Assembly (NCBI GenBank): GCA_002221725.1
Contig: NJFT01000021.1
Coordinates: 1 to 64,000, forward strand
Origin: Scedosporium boydii
Taxonomy: Eukaryota; Ascomycota; Sordariomycetes; Microascales; Microascaceae
Length of the DNA stretch: 64,000 nt
Direction: 5' to 3'
This document shows positions 1-10,830 of this stretch, piece by piece; within the stretch, counting starts at the first letter, position 1; each line of letters opens with the position of its first letter. The translations under genes and the position numbers were made by a program. Below the pieces are notes generated by a model. The model had not been told where the DNA came from. It did not search any database and saw nothing but the letters and a program-made list of their open reading frames with translations.

Positions 1-1
1 G

Positions 2-496
2 AACCAATCAAGCCTGCCGGACACAACCATCAACATACTCGAGGGGCTCCTTCGGGACGAGAACTGGGATGTCCGATCTAGCGCTGCTCGGGCCCTTGCG
101 AACCAATCAAGCCTGCCAGACACAACCATCAACGCGCTCGAGGGGCTCCTTCAGGACGAGGATGACTATGTCCGATCTAGCACTGCCAAGGCCCTTACAA
201 ACCAATCGAGCCTGCCAGACACAACCATCAACGCGCTCGAGGGGCTCCTTCAGGATGAGAACTGGCATATCCGATCCAGCGCTGCTCAGGCCCTTGCGAA
301 CCAATCAAGCCTGCCGGACACAACCATCAACATACTCGAGGGGCTCCTTCGGGACGAGAACTGGGATGTCCGATCTAGCGCTGCCGAGGCCCTTGCGAAC
401 CAATCAAGCCTGCCAGACACAACCATCAACGCCCTCGAGGGGCTCCTTCAGGACGAGAACTGGGATGTCCGATCTAGCGCTGCCGAGGCCCTTGTG
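2..496 (+). repeat. Five tandem 99-bp repeats encoding HEAT units
   Basis: Units start at 2, 101, 200, 299 and 398, each 99 bp and in frame. Units 1 and 4 differ at only three adjacent bases (GCTCGG versus GCCGAG). Amino-acid differences cluster at unit positions 12 (I/A), 18 (R/Q), 21-24 (NWDV, DDYV, NWHI), 28, 30 (R/K/Q/E) and 33. The rest is invariant, which suggests concerted exchange of units plus diversification of surface positions. Confidence 0.9.
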
Positions 497-793
497 AACC
501 AATCTAACAAGATGGTCGAGTCGATAGGATTCGTCTATCCTAAGAGGTCGGCAACAAATGAATTTATTAAAACCCTCTATCAGGTGTTGCTATGGCGGAG
601 TTTTAGGGAACAGTTAAGTTGGTCTATTATACCTGATACTAACAACTGCGTTCTTGACATGCAGGGTGGATCGAAAGAAGCGGCCTTTGAAAATCAAGCA
701 GAGTGTAACTTTTTTTTAGACATCGTCGCCAACACGCGCGAAGCTCTCGATATTAGTGGCTACAAGCTGTGGGATCGTGTTGCGGGGACGTAG
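2..793 (+). CDS. C-terminal part of a HEAT-repeat protein, probably a NACHT-HEAT NOD-like receptor (5' end outside window)
   Basis: The frame starting at base 2 is open for 263 codons and ends at TAG 791-793. It holds five 33-residue units (NQSSLPDTTIN..LEGLL.DE...RSSAA.AL), each with two helix-like halves typical of HEAT repeats, then a unique tail of about 98 residues (..TLYQVLLWRSFREQLSW..). Fungal NLR-type STAND proteins often end in such nearly identical repeats and a tail of this kind, and the repeats are thought to form the ligand-sensing surface in non-self recognition or programmed cell death. The N-terminal effector and NACHT domains would lie left of the window, so the NLR label is inference from the repeat style; a plain HEAT scaffold remains possible. 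The long open frame 69-497 is a shadow in another frame. Base composition is normal and there are no stops, so the gene looks intact here. Confidence 0.75.
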   Translation, partial: NQSSLPDTTINILEGLLRDENWDVRSSAARALANQSSLPDTTINALEGLLQDEDDYVRSSTAKALTNQSSLPDTTINALEGLLQDENWHIRSSAAQALANQSSLPDTTINILEGLLRDENWDVRSSAAEALANQSSLPDTTINALEGLLQDENWDVRSSAAEALVNQSNKMVESIGFVYPKRSATNEFIKTLYQVLLWRSFREQLSWSIIPDTNNCVLDMQGGSKEAAFENQAECNFFLDIVANTREALDISGYKLWDRVAGT

Positions 794-1626
794 CGGACGA
801 TGAAAAGTCTCAATGATATGAACTGTACTCTATTTTCTTGTGTCTTTGTGGGAAGAAGGGTTCTAGGGATGTAGCTCAATAAATATTCTTCATGGTCTTT
901 TTCTACTTAATTCGAGAATATTCGAGTGCGATGCCGAAACCTGCTTAGATCCTAGAGTTCCACTACTTCCGACGTAGGCCACGAACAAGATGATAGCCGC
1001 TGCATAACGGCGGACGACACGCACACAAGCGAAAGAGCCATGGAAATCTGAACGACCTAATCTATCGCAAGTGGCCACGGGCAAGCACAACCTCAGACAT
1101 CTCGCCTCTAGTGACGCAACCCATCGCGCCTCGCGGAAATGCTCCCTAATCGCTCGCACGCAGTGGTTCTGTGTGAAGCAGCCCAGTTGGCACTTAGGAA
1201 CCTTGACGATACTTCTAACGGCGGAGAGACGCCGATGGGATCTGGACGGCCCGGCCCACCTAGTGACTCGGGCCATGCGTTCGGTCGGACGCGCTCTCGG
1301 TTAGACGCTAGGGGGGCTCGAGGCAGCCCGACTCGAGGCTCCGTTCTACTCCATGGGGGATCTTCTGCAACATGCTGAAAGCGACCGCTGCGATGAGGAT
1401 TGTACGGACAAAAGGAGCCCCTTGTAATCCTCTTCCACTCCATGTAGCGCTCCTTTCCTGAGTAATCGGGTATGCCCTACGAGAGAACTTGACATCAAGC
1501 ATCGAAGAACTATACGTCGTGCTCGGGTGCTTTCGGCCGCAACGAAAGAGAAGAAGTCGAGGTGTTACATAATTGACGCCGGGCTTCCGTATGAATCACT
1601 GTAGGTGAGTGATGGGGTTGAACGCT
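794..1626. other. Intergenic, no supported gene
   Basis: Several overlapping short open frames exist on both strands, for example 890-1276 and 1108-1443 minus, but they overlap one another, have arginine- and serine-rich low-complexity translations and show no domain signature. I see no gene here. Confidence 0.5.
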
Positions 1627-1988
1627 TTCCACCAGTAGTAGAAGGGAGTGAGAGGGCGCTTTTTACTGGTAGGACTGGTAAGTCGAGTGCTACTGGTAGT
1701 AGGCCTAGTAACAGGCTATGGGACATTTACTGGTAGGCTGGGTGCTACCAGTAGAGGCCCAACCAGTAACGGGGCGCCTTGCCACATCATTTTACTACCG
1801 GTAGAGGCCTGCTACCAGTGAACAGGCGCCTTGCTACGTCATTTTACTACCAGTAGAGGCCCACCCACCAGTAACGGGTGCCTTGTTGCGTCATTTCTGC
1901 TGCCAGTAGAAGATCTATTCCACCTGAGGGTGTAGCAACTGGTAGATAATCCACTCCCTATGAGCTCCAGTCTACCAGTAGCTCGACG
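1627..1988. repeat. Cluster of TACTGGTAG / CTACCAGTA motifs with imperfect ~58-bp repeats
   Basis: About a dozen exact or near copies of the 9-mer occur in both orientations (for example 1664-1672, 1691-1699, 1728-1736, and CTACCAGTA near 1745, 1812, 1857 and 1973). From about 1750 to 1925 they are embedded in a repeated block that pairs CCAGTAAC and GCGCCTTG with a following TCATTTTACTACC. It resembles the subterminal repeats of a non-autonomous DNA transposon, but no terminal inverted repeats or target duplication could be fixed. Confidence 0.65.
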
Positions 1989-2416
1989 AGAGGACTCTGT
2001 TGTTGCAAGCCAAGTGATCGGATCACTCCCCCGCCTGAATTTTGGTCGGCCCGCCTGGAGCGGACAAACTACGTCCAGATGAGGCGCGTGAGCATTCCTG
2101 GATGATGTAATACAGGGCGATCACTACCAACTCCAGTTGCCGGCTTGATGCTGCCTGTCCAGTAGGGAATGGGTCTTCCTAAATAGGTAATTGGCAGCCT
2201 CGTCATGTGATCTGGCATCTGTGCTCTGAAACAGAACTAATCGCACTGAAACTATCAGAGCTGCTTTCAGGAGTCCGAACATATAACTTAGTGATTATGC
2301 CTCATCCGCACTTAGTACTTTTTTGAAAGGATTTGATTGCTTAATGCCGCTCAGCTAAGGCTAATCATACACTCTAAAATCAATCATACACTCTAAAATC
2401 TCTACTTCTTTGCCCA

Positions 2417-5074
2417 TCACCCCTGGACTGATACGATGGTCTCCTTTCTTTCCTTCACCTGGCGGTGCTTGGCCTTTTTCAATCGCCTTTGCTTAGCCTG
2501 CTCGGATGACCTAAGTGGCACCCCGTGGACTGACTGGACATGGTTCCGGAAGTGGTCCAAGTGCTCAAACTTAATGTCCCTGCACTTCGGGTGGTAGCAT
2601 TTGATAGGCTCACCGCGCTGTTCGGCACGCTCCCGCTCTTCCAGGTGGCTGTCGTCGAAGTGGTCATTTCTGACAGTAGGCCGACAGTACGAGAACGTGC
2701 GTTCCTCAAGCGTAAGCCGGTCATCGCCGATGCAATCCGGACACTGGTTCGGATCCATGAGGAGCGGGAAGGGATCTGGAGAAGACCGGAAAGACAGCTC
2801 AGGAGCAGGCTCTAGACTCTCTTCTTGTTTGACTTTGGCAAGGAGTGCAGTAGCTCGAGTTTCACGTATACGAATAGACCTAGCCGTCTCTCGCTTACCG
2901 CATAGAGTTACCATCAGATCGACAACCTCGATTCTCAGCTCGGAAATTTGATCGGCCGTTAGGTCCGGAGGTTGGAAGCAGACCTTCTCAGCTAGCTGAG
3001 CCCGCTCGGGAATCTGAAGGTCGATCTTTGGTTCTTCGTACTCCTCTGGCATCTCACCTCTCGCATGTTTCTCGATGTCCCAGGTCGAGCGGTTGTAGAA
3101 GTAATATTTGCGGTACTCCTTCACCACCCCACCCTCCCACTTCGCCTCCATCGTTCGGATTTTTTCCGTAAGATATCGGATCTCGGCTTCGTGTTCGTGG
3201 CCTTCGATTCGGTATCGGCCATTCTTAAGCCGAGCCCGCTCTTCCTTAAGCTCTACGATATCCGGAGGCAGGGTCGCATTGTCCCACACTTCTTTAGGCA
3301 CCATATCTCTCGTCGCACGAGGATCGCGAGTAAGGCTGACGTGCGCGAAGAGTTTGTAGAGTTCATCGTCCGGTTCTTCTTCGAGAACGGCGCTTTGGAT
3401 GTCGAACCGAACCATCTCATTAAGATAGGCTACAGCAAAAGTAAAGAATCTGGAGTCGTGGCGTAGAATCTGATCTCGGACGGCATCTGGTGCGTTTCCT
3501 GAAAGCACGGTTAGTTAGTACTGCAAGATCCTAACCTTGAGACAAGGATAGAGGTGGCATACCGTCTACACAGTTAGCTACCATCCTGCGGAAAACCCTT
3601 GGCGTCCAGTGATTCTCGAACCCCGCATCGAGGCTCTGGTCCTTCATATCGTCTTTTAGATGATCATAACGCTCCGGGTCGTTAGAGACGGTCCCATCGC
3701 GGTTAACACGGCGAAAGATTGGCTTATTCAGCCACGACTTCTTCCACCGTAACGTGGTGCACTGGGTGGGACCCCAGATCGGGACCCGGAGTACCTCTGC
3801 CGCGCAAATCAGATTCTGAGAGTCGAACGCATTGTCACATAACGCAAGGCAGAGGACGATGTTGACAGGACAAAATATTAACTTCGGGCGAGATGTAAAC
3901 CAAAAGACAGTCCTGCTACCTGGTTAGCTTCCAGCCATCTGCATATCCATATAAAAGCGAGAACAAACGGTTTGGGCCGATTATCCGCTCCCTTGTGGTG
4001 TGTGAACCGAACTGCCATTGCGAGCGTGTTACGGCCCGTTACCGGGTGGCGAACCATCATCATGATTATGTCCTCGTAGCAGAGAGCCTTCGGGCGCCTG
4101 CGCTCTCTGACCTCTTGAACAAGAAGCTCAACGATCTCTTTCGAATGTTTGTCAGGTGGTGGCGGCTCGCCGTCGTCATTGCCGTCCCCGCCCTCGCCGG
4201 ATGTAACAACTTTCACGCCGAAAAGCACGGTACGAGAGCCGTCTTTCGGATCTTTCCTTTCGGCATCTACCAGTTCCGCGGGGCGGGCTCCAGTATACAT
4301 GAAGAAGGCGTAGCAACCCCATCGATTTATGCGGCGCCGTTCGCTAAAGAAGATTTTGCGATCGTAGGCGAGATTGTGGGTCATAAGAACCCGTACTCCC
4401 GCTGTGTTGCAGACGGGCTTGCCATCAATGTTAGGCGCTCGGAGTTCGAAGCGAGGAATTAGGACCTGGGCGTGGTACTAGAAGAAGAGGGTTAGAGGAA
4501 TAATGCTCAACCTAGCTGGGAACGTAGTAAAAATTCAGATAATGCAGTACCTTGTAGAGCTCCTTCGCGTGGTTTCGGTCTACATAACGACCAGTAATCG
4601 TAGTATACAGGTTCTGAAATTGTCGTATGTATACCTCCGACGTACCCCATGATGTGATTCTGGAGACTTCGCAAACAAAGAGGAAGAAATCTAGCATCGT
4701 TTCCTTCGTGAGGTTCTCGAGAGTGGGCCTCCATTCTCCCACCTTTTGATCCTCGCAATACCTGTCATGACAAATCAGCTTCGTGGGAGCCGCCATAGGT
4801 GCTCATTCCGCCACCAAACCTACCGCATCCATTTCTTGAATATACCTGTTACGTTAATCTCTGTTGCGTCGGAATACTTAGGCTTGATGAAGGAGACACT
4901 CTTCAGGTGCTCCCGGTGTGCGGCGTGCTCCTCTACCGACAGTGCAGCCGGTCGTACCAAGCTTTGTTTCTCAGACTCACGGGTGGCAAGGTGGGCGAGG
5001 AAGTCTCTGCCGCCATCAGGAGGGAGAATCCTTTTGGAGGAACGGGATATCACTGCTGTGTCGGACGCCATCAT
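2417..5074 (-). CDS. DUF3435/FluG-type tyrosine recombinase with C2H2 zinc fingers (Starship captain-like)
   Basis: Five exons on the minus strand: 5074-4824, 4761-4551, 4477-3969, 3912-3563 and 3498-2417. They total 2403 nt, which is 800 residues plus stop. All introns (62, 73, 56, 64 nt) have GT..AG ends and most have CTAAC-like branch sites. The central domain looks like the eukaryotic tyrosine-recombinase (DUF3435) fold: YTGARPAE gives the first catalytic Arg (R219), HHKGADNRPKP (about 314-324) precedes FCPVNIVLCLAL, then TPRVFRRMVAN (427-437), RDQILRH (448-454) and AYLN, whose Y465 is the likely nucleophile. Two C2H2 fingers follow at about 693-725 (C-x2-C...H-x4-H) and 741-765 (C-x4-C...H-x4-H), ending in a Lys/Arg-rich tail. 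DUF3435 includes the captains that mobilise Starships, but many FluG-type members with fingers are not linked to a known element. The gene is uninterrupted, of normal composition, and lies about 110 bp from a retrotransposon remnant on its 5' side. Confidence 0.82.
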
Positions 5075-5184
5075 CGAGCTCTTCGTTATTCAGGGTGGAC
5101 GACGTGGACGACCATGGGGAGAGTTTGGGTGAAGAGACAAGATGGACGAGGACGAGGACGAGAGGCAGCAACGAGGGCGGGGGC

Positions 5185-5489
5185 ATGGCCGCCATTTACG
5201 GCGGAGATGGGACCCCATCTTTCTCGGCGTCACCAATTTGGGGGCCAGAATTGGGTCCCTGAAATGTGAAGACAAGAATCGGGTTTCTGGATGTTGGTTT
5301 CCAAAAATAAAAAGAACGTCGCTCATCATGTTGGGGACCATGGATGGTGGGGCTGTGCTGTGGGCGATTAAGTATTCGGTACCTGGCTGTGTACCTGTGC
5401 CCCTCACTGCTTGTGCCCTCAAAATTGGTGGCAGAATCCGCATGATCTAGCGGCACCAGCAGCGTAATCCCGCTTTTAAGAGTAAAAAA
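5185..5489 (+). repeat. Retrotransposon LTR end/leader, inverted partner of 10514-10830
   Basis: Reverse-complemented, this segment aligns along its length with 10514-10830. It shares the stretch around GTACCTGGCTGTGTACCTGT (5380-5399) and ends at the same point (TTTTAAGAGTAAAA). In plus orientation it contains TGGTGGCAGAATCCG at 5429-5443, which has the form of a tRNA primer-binding site just after an LTR. I read it as the 5' LTR end and leader of an LTR retrotransposon whose body was replaced at 5490 by other elements. The open frame 5090-5443 minus falls inside and is probably not a gene. Confidence 0.55.
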
Positions 5490-5526
5490 AACTATTCTTC
5501 TTCTATTTCCTTTTATAACCTTAAGA
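5490..5526 (+). mobile_element. 3' tip of a copia-type LTR (family LTR2)
   Basis: The 37 bp ending in ATAACCTTAAGA match the 3' ends of the LTR2 copies at 22376, 23528, 26854 and 34051. It marks the left edge of the AT-rich block. Confidence 0.6.
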
Positions 5527-8500
5527 ATACCCTATTATACTAGAGATCCTATAACTATAAACGAGAAACCTATAGATTAATTAAGTAACTAATTAGCTTA
5601 CTTAAAATAAAACTAAGTAAAGCCTAAAAGATAACTTAGCTACTAAGTAGTATTAATTAGAAAAGTTGCCCTTAAGTAAGTTAAAAGCCTTTAGAATAAT
5701 AATCTACTTTAAAATACTTACTATAAAAGATTTAAACTACCTACTAAACGAAAGAAAGTATAAATAAGTATATATAATAAGAGCTATAATAGCCTTTAAA
5801 ACCCTACTATTAGTAGAAAAGATACTATAGCTTATACCTAAAAAATACTAGAAGTATAGTAGAGTATTTACTAAAGAACTAGAAACTAGTCTACTAGAAT
5901 ATAGCTAGTAAGATTATAAGATACTCTTAAAAAAAGATATATAACCTAGGTTTATACTTATCTATAACCTTAATAAAGTATAGCTCTAGGTACTTAGAGA
6001 ATATATTAAAGAGATATTAAAGAAGGGATATATCTAGCTATTAATATTATTAGCTAAATACCCTATTCTTTTTATATTAAAGAAGAATAGAAGATTATAG
6101 ATATATATAGACTATTAGTAACTTAATAATATTATAATAAAGAACTAGTATCTACTACTTTTAATCTCTAAGCTATAAGATAGGCTCTAAGGAGCTTAGT
6201 AGTTTATAATATTAGACCTAAAGGGAGTATATAACCTAATCTATATTAAGGAAGGTAATAAGTAGAAGATAACCTTTTAAACCTGTTATAGCTACTTTAA
6301 GTACTTAGTTATATCTTTTAGATTAACTAACACTCTAATAAGTTTCTAAATAATAATTAATTATATACTATATAAATATCTAGACTAGTTTGTTATTATA
6401 TACCTTAATAATATCCTTATTTACTTAGAAATACTAGAAGAATATAAGAAATATATATATAAAGTCTTCTAGAAGTTAGAAGAAGCTAATTTACTAGTTA
6501 AAGTTACTAAATGTAAATTTTATAAGTAAGAAGTAGATTTCCTTAGCTATATAATCTGACTAGGCGAAATCTGAATATAAGAATTAAAGGTTAAGGCTAT
6601 CTTAGACTAGCTAGTACTAATTAATATTATAGAAGTTAGAGGATTTTTTAGATTCCTCAACTTCTACTATAGGTTTCTAAAAAACTATAGTAAAAAGGTA
6701 AAGGTACTTACTAACCTTATAAAAAAAGATATTTCTTTTAAATAAAGGTCTAAGAAATAAGAAATATTTTAAGAAGCTAAGTAGGTAGTAAGTAAATAAC
6801 TAGTACTTATTAAAGCTAACCCTATAAAGCTATTTAAAGTTAAAATAAATATTTAGACTATAGTATTAATACCTAGCTCAGGTAATAAGATAAAAATAAT
6901 AAAATCCGACTAAGCGCTTTTATATCTAAAAAGCTTAGTAGACTAGTATTATAATATACTATATCTAATAAGGAACTTATAGTCATCATTAAAGCCTTTA
7001 AAGAATAAAGATACTATTTAGTTAGTACTAAATATTTTATTATAGTCTACTTAGACTATAAGAACCTTATAGGGTTTATAATAACTAAGGAATTAAACTA
7101 ATGATAAGTCTAATAAGTAGAAGAATTATTAGAGTATAACTTTCGAATTATATATATTAAAAGAAAGGAAAATAGAAGAGTAGATACCTTTAGTTGACGC
7201 CCTAACTATTTTTAGAAGATATCTAAAGAAGTATAGACTATTCTATATTAAGATAATAAAGGTAACCTATAATAAGTTATAGCTAGCTATAGAATTAAGT
7301 AAAATTAAGAACTATTTAAAGAGATAAAGAAATAATAAAAAGGCTATAAGACCTTATATTATAAGGACCCCTTAAACTATCTTAATATAAGAAAACAAAA
7401 TAGCTTATAATATTAAAATAGAAAACTAATAATTACTAGTAACCTTACTAGTTATATTTTCTAGAAAATATATAAGTTACCTTTATATAGTTACCTAAGC
7501 TTTAGAAGAATACTTAAGATCTTTAAAAGGGACTATTAGATAAACTATAGCTTAGAAAACTTTAAATACTTAATTAAGATATATAAGCACTATATATAAA
7601 ATAAGATATTATAATATAAGCTATATAGAAAACTTTAACTTATATTAGTACTAAAAGTACTATAGTAAAAGGTTATTATTAATTTTATTATTAAGCTACC
7701 TAAGTTTAAAGACTTAGCTACTAAGATAAAGTATAATAGTATTATAGTAGTAATTAATAGACTAATAAAATATACCTATTTTATACTCTATAATAAAACT
7801 ATAAAGGCGCTATAGTTTATAGAACTATTTTTATAAACTGTAGCAGCTAACTATAATCTACTAGAAGAGATCAACTTAGATAGAGGTATAGTATTTGTCT
7901 TATATTTCTAGTAGAGCCTATTAGATAGAATAGGAATTAACTATAAGCTCTCTACTACCTACTACCTAGAAATATAAGGGTAGGTTAAGTAGATAAACTA
8001 AATACTTAAGGTATATCTATAATACTATATTAACTAAAAATAAAATAACTAGGTATCTCTACTACCTTTAATATAAAGAGCTTATAATACTAATATATCT
8101 AAAAGTATAAAATTATTACTATTTTATATAAACTATAATATTAAACCCTAAATAGGATTTAAACTAATAAAAATAAAAACATAGGTAGAACAAGCTATTA
8201 TTACTACTAATAAAATAAAGGAACTATATAAATAACTTATAAAAGAATTCTAGTTTATATAATAATAAATAAAATACTATATAAACTAAAAATAGATTAA
8301 GAGACTAACTTTTAAAAGGGGGAGTAAGGTTTAGCTACTCTAAAAGAAGCTAGGAATAAGAGATCCCTAAATTAAAATAATATAACTAAATAATAAACTT
8401 AATTATTAGAAACTAGGACCCTTCCTAGTAAAATAAAAGGTCTTAGAAGTTAACTATAAACTTAAGCTACTAGAAGGTATAGATAACTACCTAGTATTCT

Positions 8501-9407
8501 ATATAGCTCTACTTAAACTAGTATATAAAGATATACTACTTAGAGAATTAATATAGATTAAGACTTAGGAAGAGGGAATCTTTAAAGTAGAAAAGATCCT
8601 CAACTTCTAGTACTATAGGGGAATTGTAAAGTACTTAATTAAGTAGAAAAACTATAATAAAAGCAAAAATACTTAGAAGCCTATTAAGCATTTAATAGGA
8701 AGCTAGTAGCTTCTTACTAAGTTCTACTAAAGGAACTTAGAAGTACCCTAGGATCTATTAGTTATAGATCTAGTATAGAACTCTAATTAATTATATCTAT
8801 AACGCCAAAAGACTATACAGCAATAACTACCTCCAACTCTTAATACTTTACCTCCTCTAACTTATCTAAGGAGTAAAGACCCTATTTTACTATCTCTACC
8901 CCTTTCCTAGATAATATCTTCTTTTACTTCTAAATATATAATAACCTAGTAAGGGCTTTAGAGGCCCTCTATTAAAATTCGACCAAGGCCTATTTAGCCT
9001 CCTCCTCCTCTTACTTAAAATAACATTTCTCTAAGATAAAGTAAAATACTAAGAATATTAGCTAAAGTACGAGGACTAAGTAATACTAGACTTACTAATA
9101 CCTATAGGGGTACCTATAGTATTATAAGAATACCTAGAACGAATATACTTACTATAGTAGGATGTACTCTCTACTATTTTATAGGTAAGAGACTACTAAT
9201 TATAAAAAGAATAAGGTATTATAATAAAGCTGATTTTATTAATTATATTAGTAAGTTGCAGGGTGCGAAGATAAGAAGAAGACAGGTTCCTATTAGAGCC
9301 TAGTATAGTAAAAAACGATAGAGAACTAGGAAAGAGAGGACTAGAATATATAAAGATAGAGCTAATAGGTAGGATAGTCTATTTATAGGTCTTTAGGGAT
9401 AAAGACT

Positions 9408-9420
9408 AAGGGAGGGGAAG
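9408..9420 (+). other. Polypurine tract of the chromovirus
   Basis: AAGGGAGGGGAAG lies five bases before the LTR, the usual position of the plus-strand DNA primer. The equivalent tract of the minus-strand element at 16138 reads as its complement (CTTCCCCTCTCCCTT), which supports the orientation of both. Confidence 0.75.
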
Positions 9421-9425
9421 TATTA

Positions 9426-9869
9426 TATCATAGGCCGACCTTTATATAAGCCTAGAAGTAGTGATGCGCGGTAGAATGAAAAGCGCGGGCGGCTGGCAAC
9501 ATGTGCCTGGCGTCCAGGAAAAGCGATTAGAGGAGAAGATTAATGATCGGCAGCGATCGCGGTCGCGATCACTGCGATCACCTAGTGATTACTTCCGATC
9601 ACTAGATAGACAACCTTGATTACCTTAGAAAGCTTGAAAAGGAAATAGCTATATAAACTATAGGTTCCGCCATATATCTAGTTTATCTTTTAAGACTCTC
9701 TAGTAGTTAATTTAAGTAATAACTATACCCTATACTTAAATATATACTTCTTACTATATTATTATAAATACTATTTAACTACCTTACTTATCTATAAATA
9801 GGTACCTACTTTCCCGACGCTGCTCTATTCTATTGATTAACTCGAATCCTGAGTGTTAGGATTATAATA
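9426..9869 (+). repeat. LTR1, RIP-mutated 3' LTR (444 bp)
   Basis: It aligns with the better-preserved LTR1 copies at 29732-30177 and 37495-37946. Its start TATCATAGGCCG corresponds to TGTCACGGGCCG there, and its end TTAGGATTATAATA to TTAGGATCATAATA or TTAGGAACGTAACA. Differences are mostly C-to-T and G-to-A. It keeps the TATATAAACTA TATA-like element. Confidence 0.85.
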
Positions 9870-10513
9870 AATATCTCTTTAGAGCTAAGTTTAGTTAAAG
9901 TTTATTTAGTAATACTTATTCTAGTATAAGATATATTTTCTAGATCTAGAAGAAAAAGATTAATATTAAAATTACTTAATATCTTAATTTTATCTTTTAG
10001 ATTAATTTTATAACTTTTTAAAATAGTTTTTATCTTTAAATTAATTAAAGTCTTAATAGTATTTCTTTTTTTAATTATAAACTTTATTTTACTTCTTCTT
10101 CTATTTTTTATATTCTTATTTATAGAAAGTATAAAAACTTATTAGTAGCTAACTTTAGTAAAAAATTTAATAAGCTTATATAAAGTTAATATTAAGCTTT
10201 AGAAATTATAAAAATAATATATTATTATACTTTTAAATACTAAATTAAAAAATCTTTTTACTTTTATTAAATATAACTACTAATATTTTAAGCTATAATA
10301 GTAGAAGATATATTAAGAGCTTAGTAAGCTTAAGTAGAAGAACTAAACTTTAGATAAGCTTTATAGAAAATAATATAATTTTAAATTTTATTTTAGTAAA
10401 GTATTATTAACTAAAGATAATAAAGCTACTATTTAAGATTTCTTTTAATAATTTAATAAAAAGTTATAGAGAGAGCTTAAAAAGAATTATATAGAGATTT
10501 AGAATTACTAGAA
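9870..10513 (-). mobile_element. AT-rich remnant, probably body of the retrotransposon ending at 10830
   Basis: The stretch is about 80% AT with stops in all frames. It is continuous with the leader-like segment 10514-10830, so on the minus strand it would be the leader and gag region of that element. No domain could be read with confidence. Confidence 0.35.
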
Positions 10514-10830
10514 GGTTTTTACTCTTAAAAGCGAGAACACGCTGCTGGTCCCGCCAGATCGTGCGGATTCTACTACTAATTTCGGAGGCACAAGCAGTGA
10601 GGCGCACAGGTACACAGCCAGGTACCGAATACTTAACCGCTTACAGTCCTACCATGCGCCAACAGAACGAGCGACAGTTCTTTTTGTTTAGAAAACCAAT
10701 ATCTAGGAACCTGATTCTCGTCTTCGCATTCAATGAGCCAATTTCTACCCCTAAATCTATTACGCCGATAGAACGGGCCCCTTTCTCCTGTATATGGCGG
10801 CGACTTCTAACTAGGCACAGCGGCGCGTAG
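10514..10830 (-). repeat. Retrotransposon LTR end/leader, inverted partner of 5185-5489
   Basis: Homologous in inverse orientation to 5185-5489, with scattered differences that are not mainly RIP-type. On the minus strand it includes a variant of the putative primer-binding site (TAGTAGTAGAATCCG). The open frame 10561-10830 plus mirrors that at 5090-5443 minus only because of this homology. Confidence 0.55.

Larger units (their letters stand above)
5527..9869 (+). mobile_element. RIP-degraded Ty3/gypsy chromovirus, 5'-truncated, with 3' LTR
   Basis: Read with RIP stops restored in the mind to Q or W, the plus strand shows reverse transcriptase at about 6100-6600 (..ISKLQDRLQGAQ.., ILDLKGAYNLI, VIIYLNNILIY where the catalytic YLDD has become YLNN). 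RNase H follows at about 6840-7200, integrase core at about 7570-8160, and a chromodomain-like module at about 8590-8690 (YYRGIVKYLIK.KNYNKS). A long C-terminal extension runs to about 9400, then a polypurine tract and the LTR at 9426. Gag and the 5' LTR are missing. The many in-frame TAG/TAA codons mean it codes for nothing now. Confidence 0.85.

Noticed and set aside
69..497. 142-codon open frame over the repeats
   Set aside because: It is out of frame with the HEAT translation; openness follows from the 99-bp periodicity. The frame from base 2 has the coherent domain and tail.
890..1443. Overlapping open frames on both strands
   Set aside because: No domain, mutually overlapping, composition like random GC-balanced sequence.
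3878..4384. Separate small genes at 3878-4384, 4512-4796 and 4820-5074 minus
   Set aside because: Splice sites join them in frame with 2417-3508 into one 800-residue DUF3435 protein that closes to a multiple of three.
5090..5443. Pair of homologous small proteins with 10561-10830 (TGTQPGTEYL shared)
   Set aside because: The similarity comes from the inverted retrotransposon segments, and the frames run across a PBS-like site and an LTR-type sequence.
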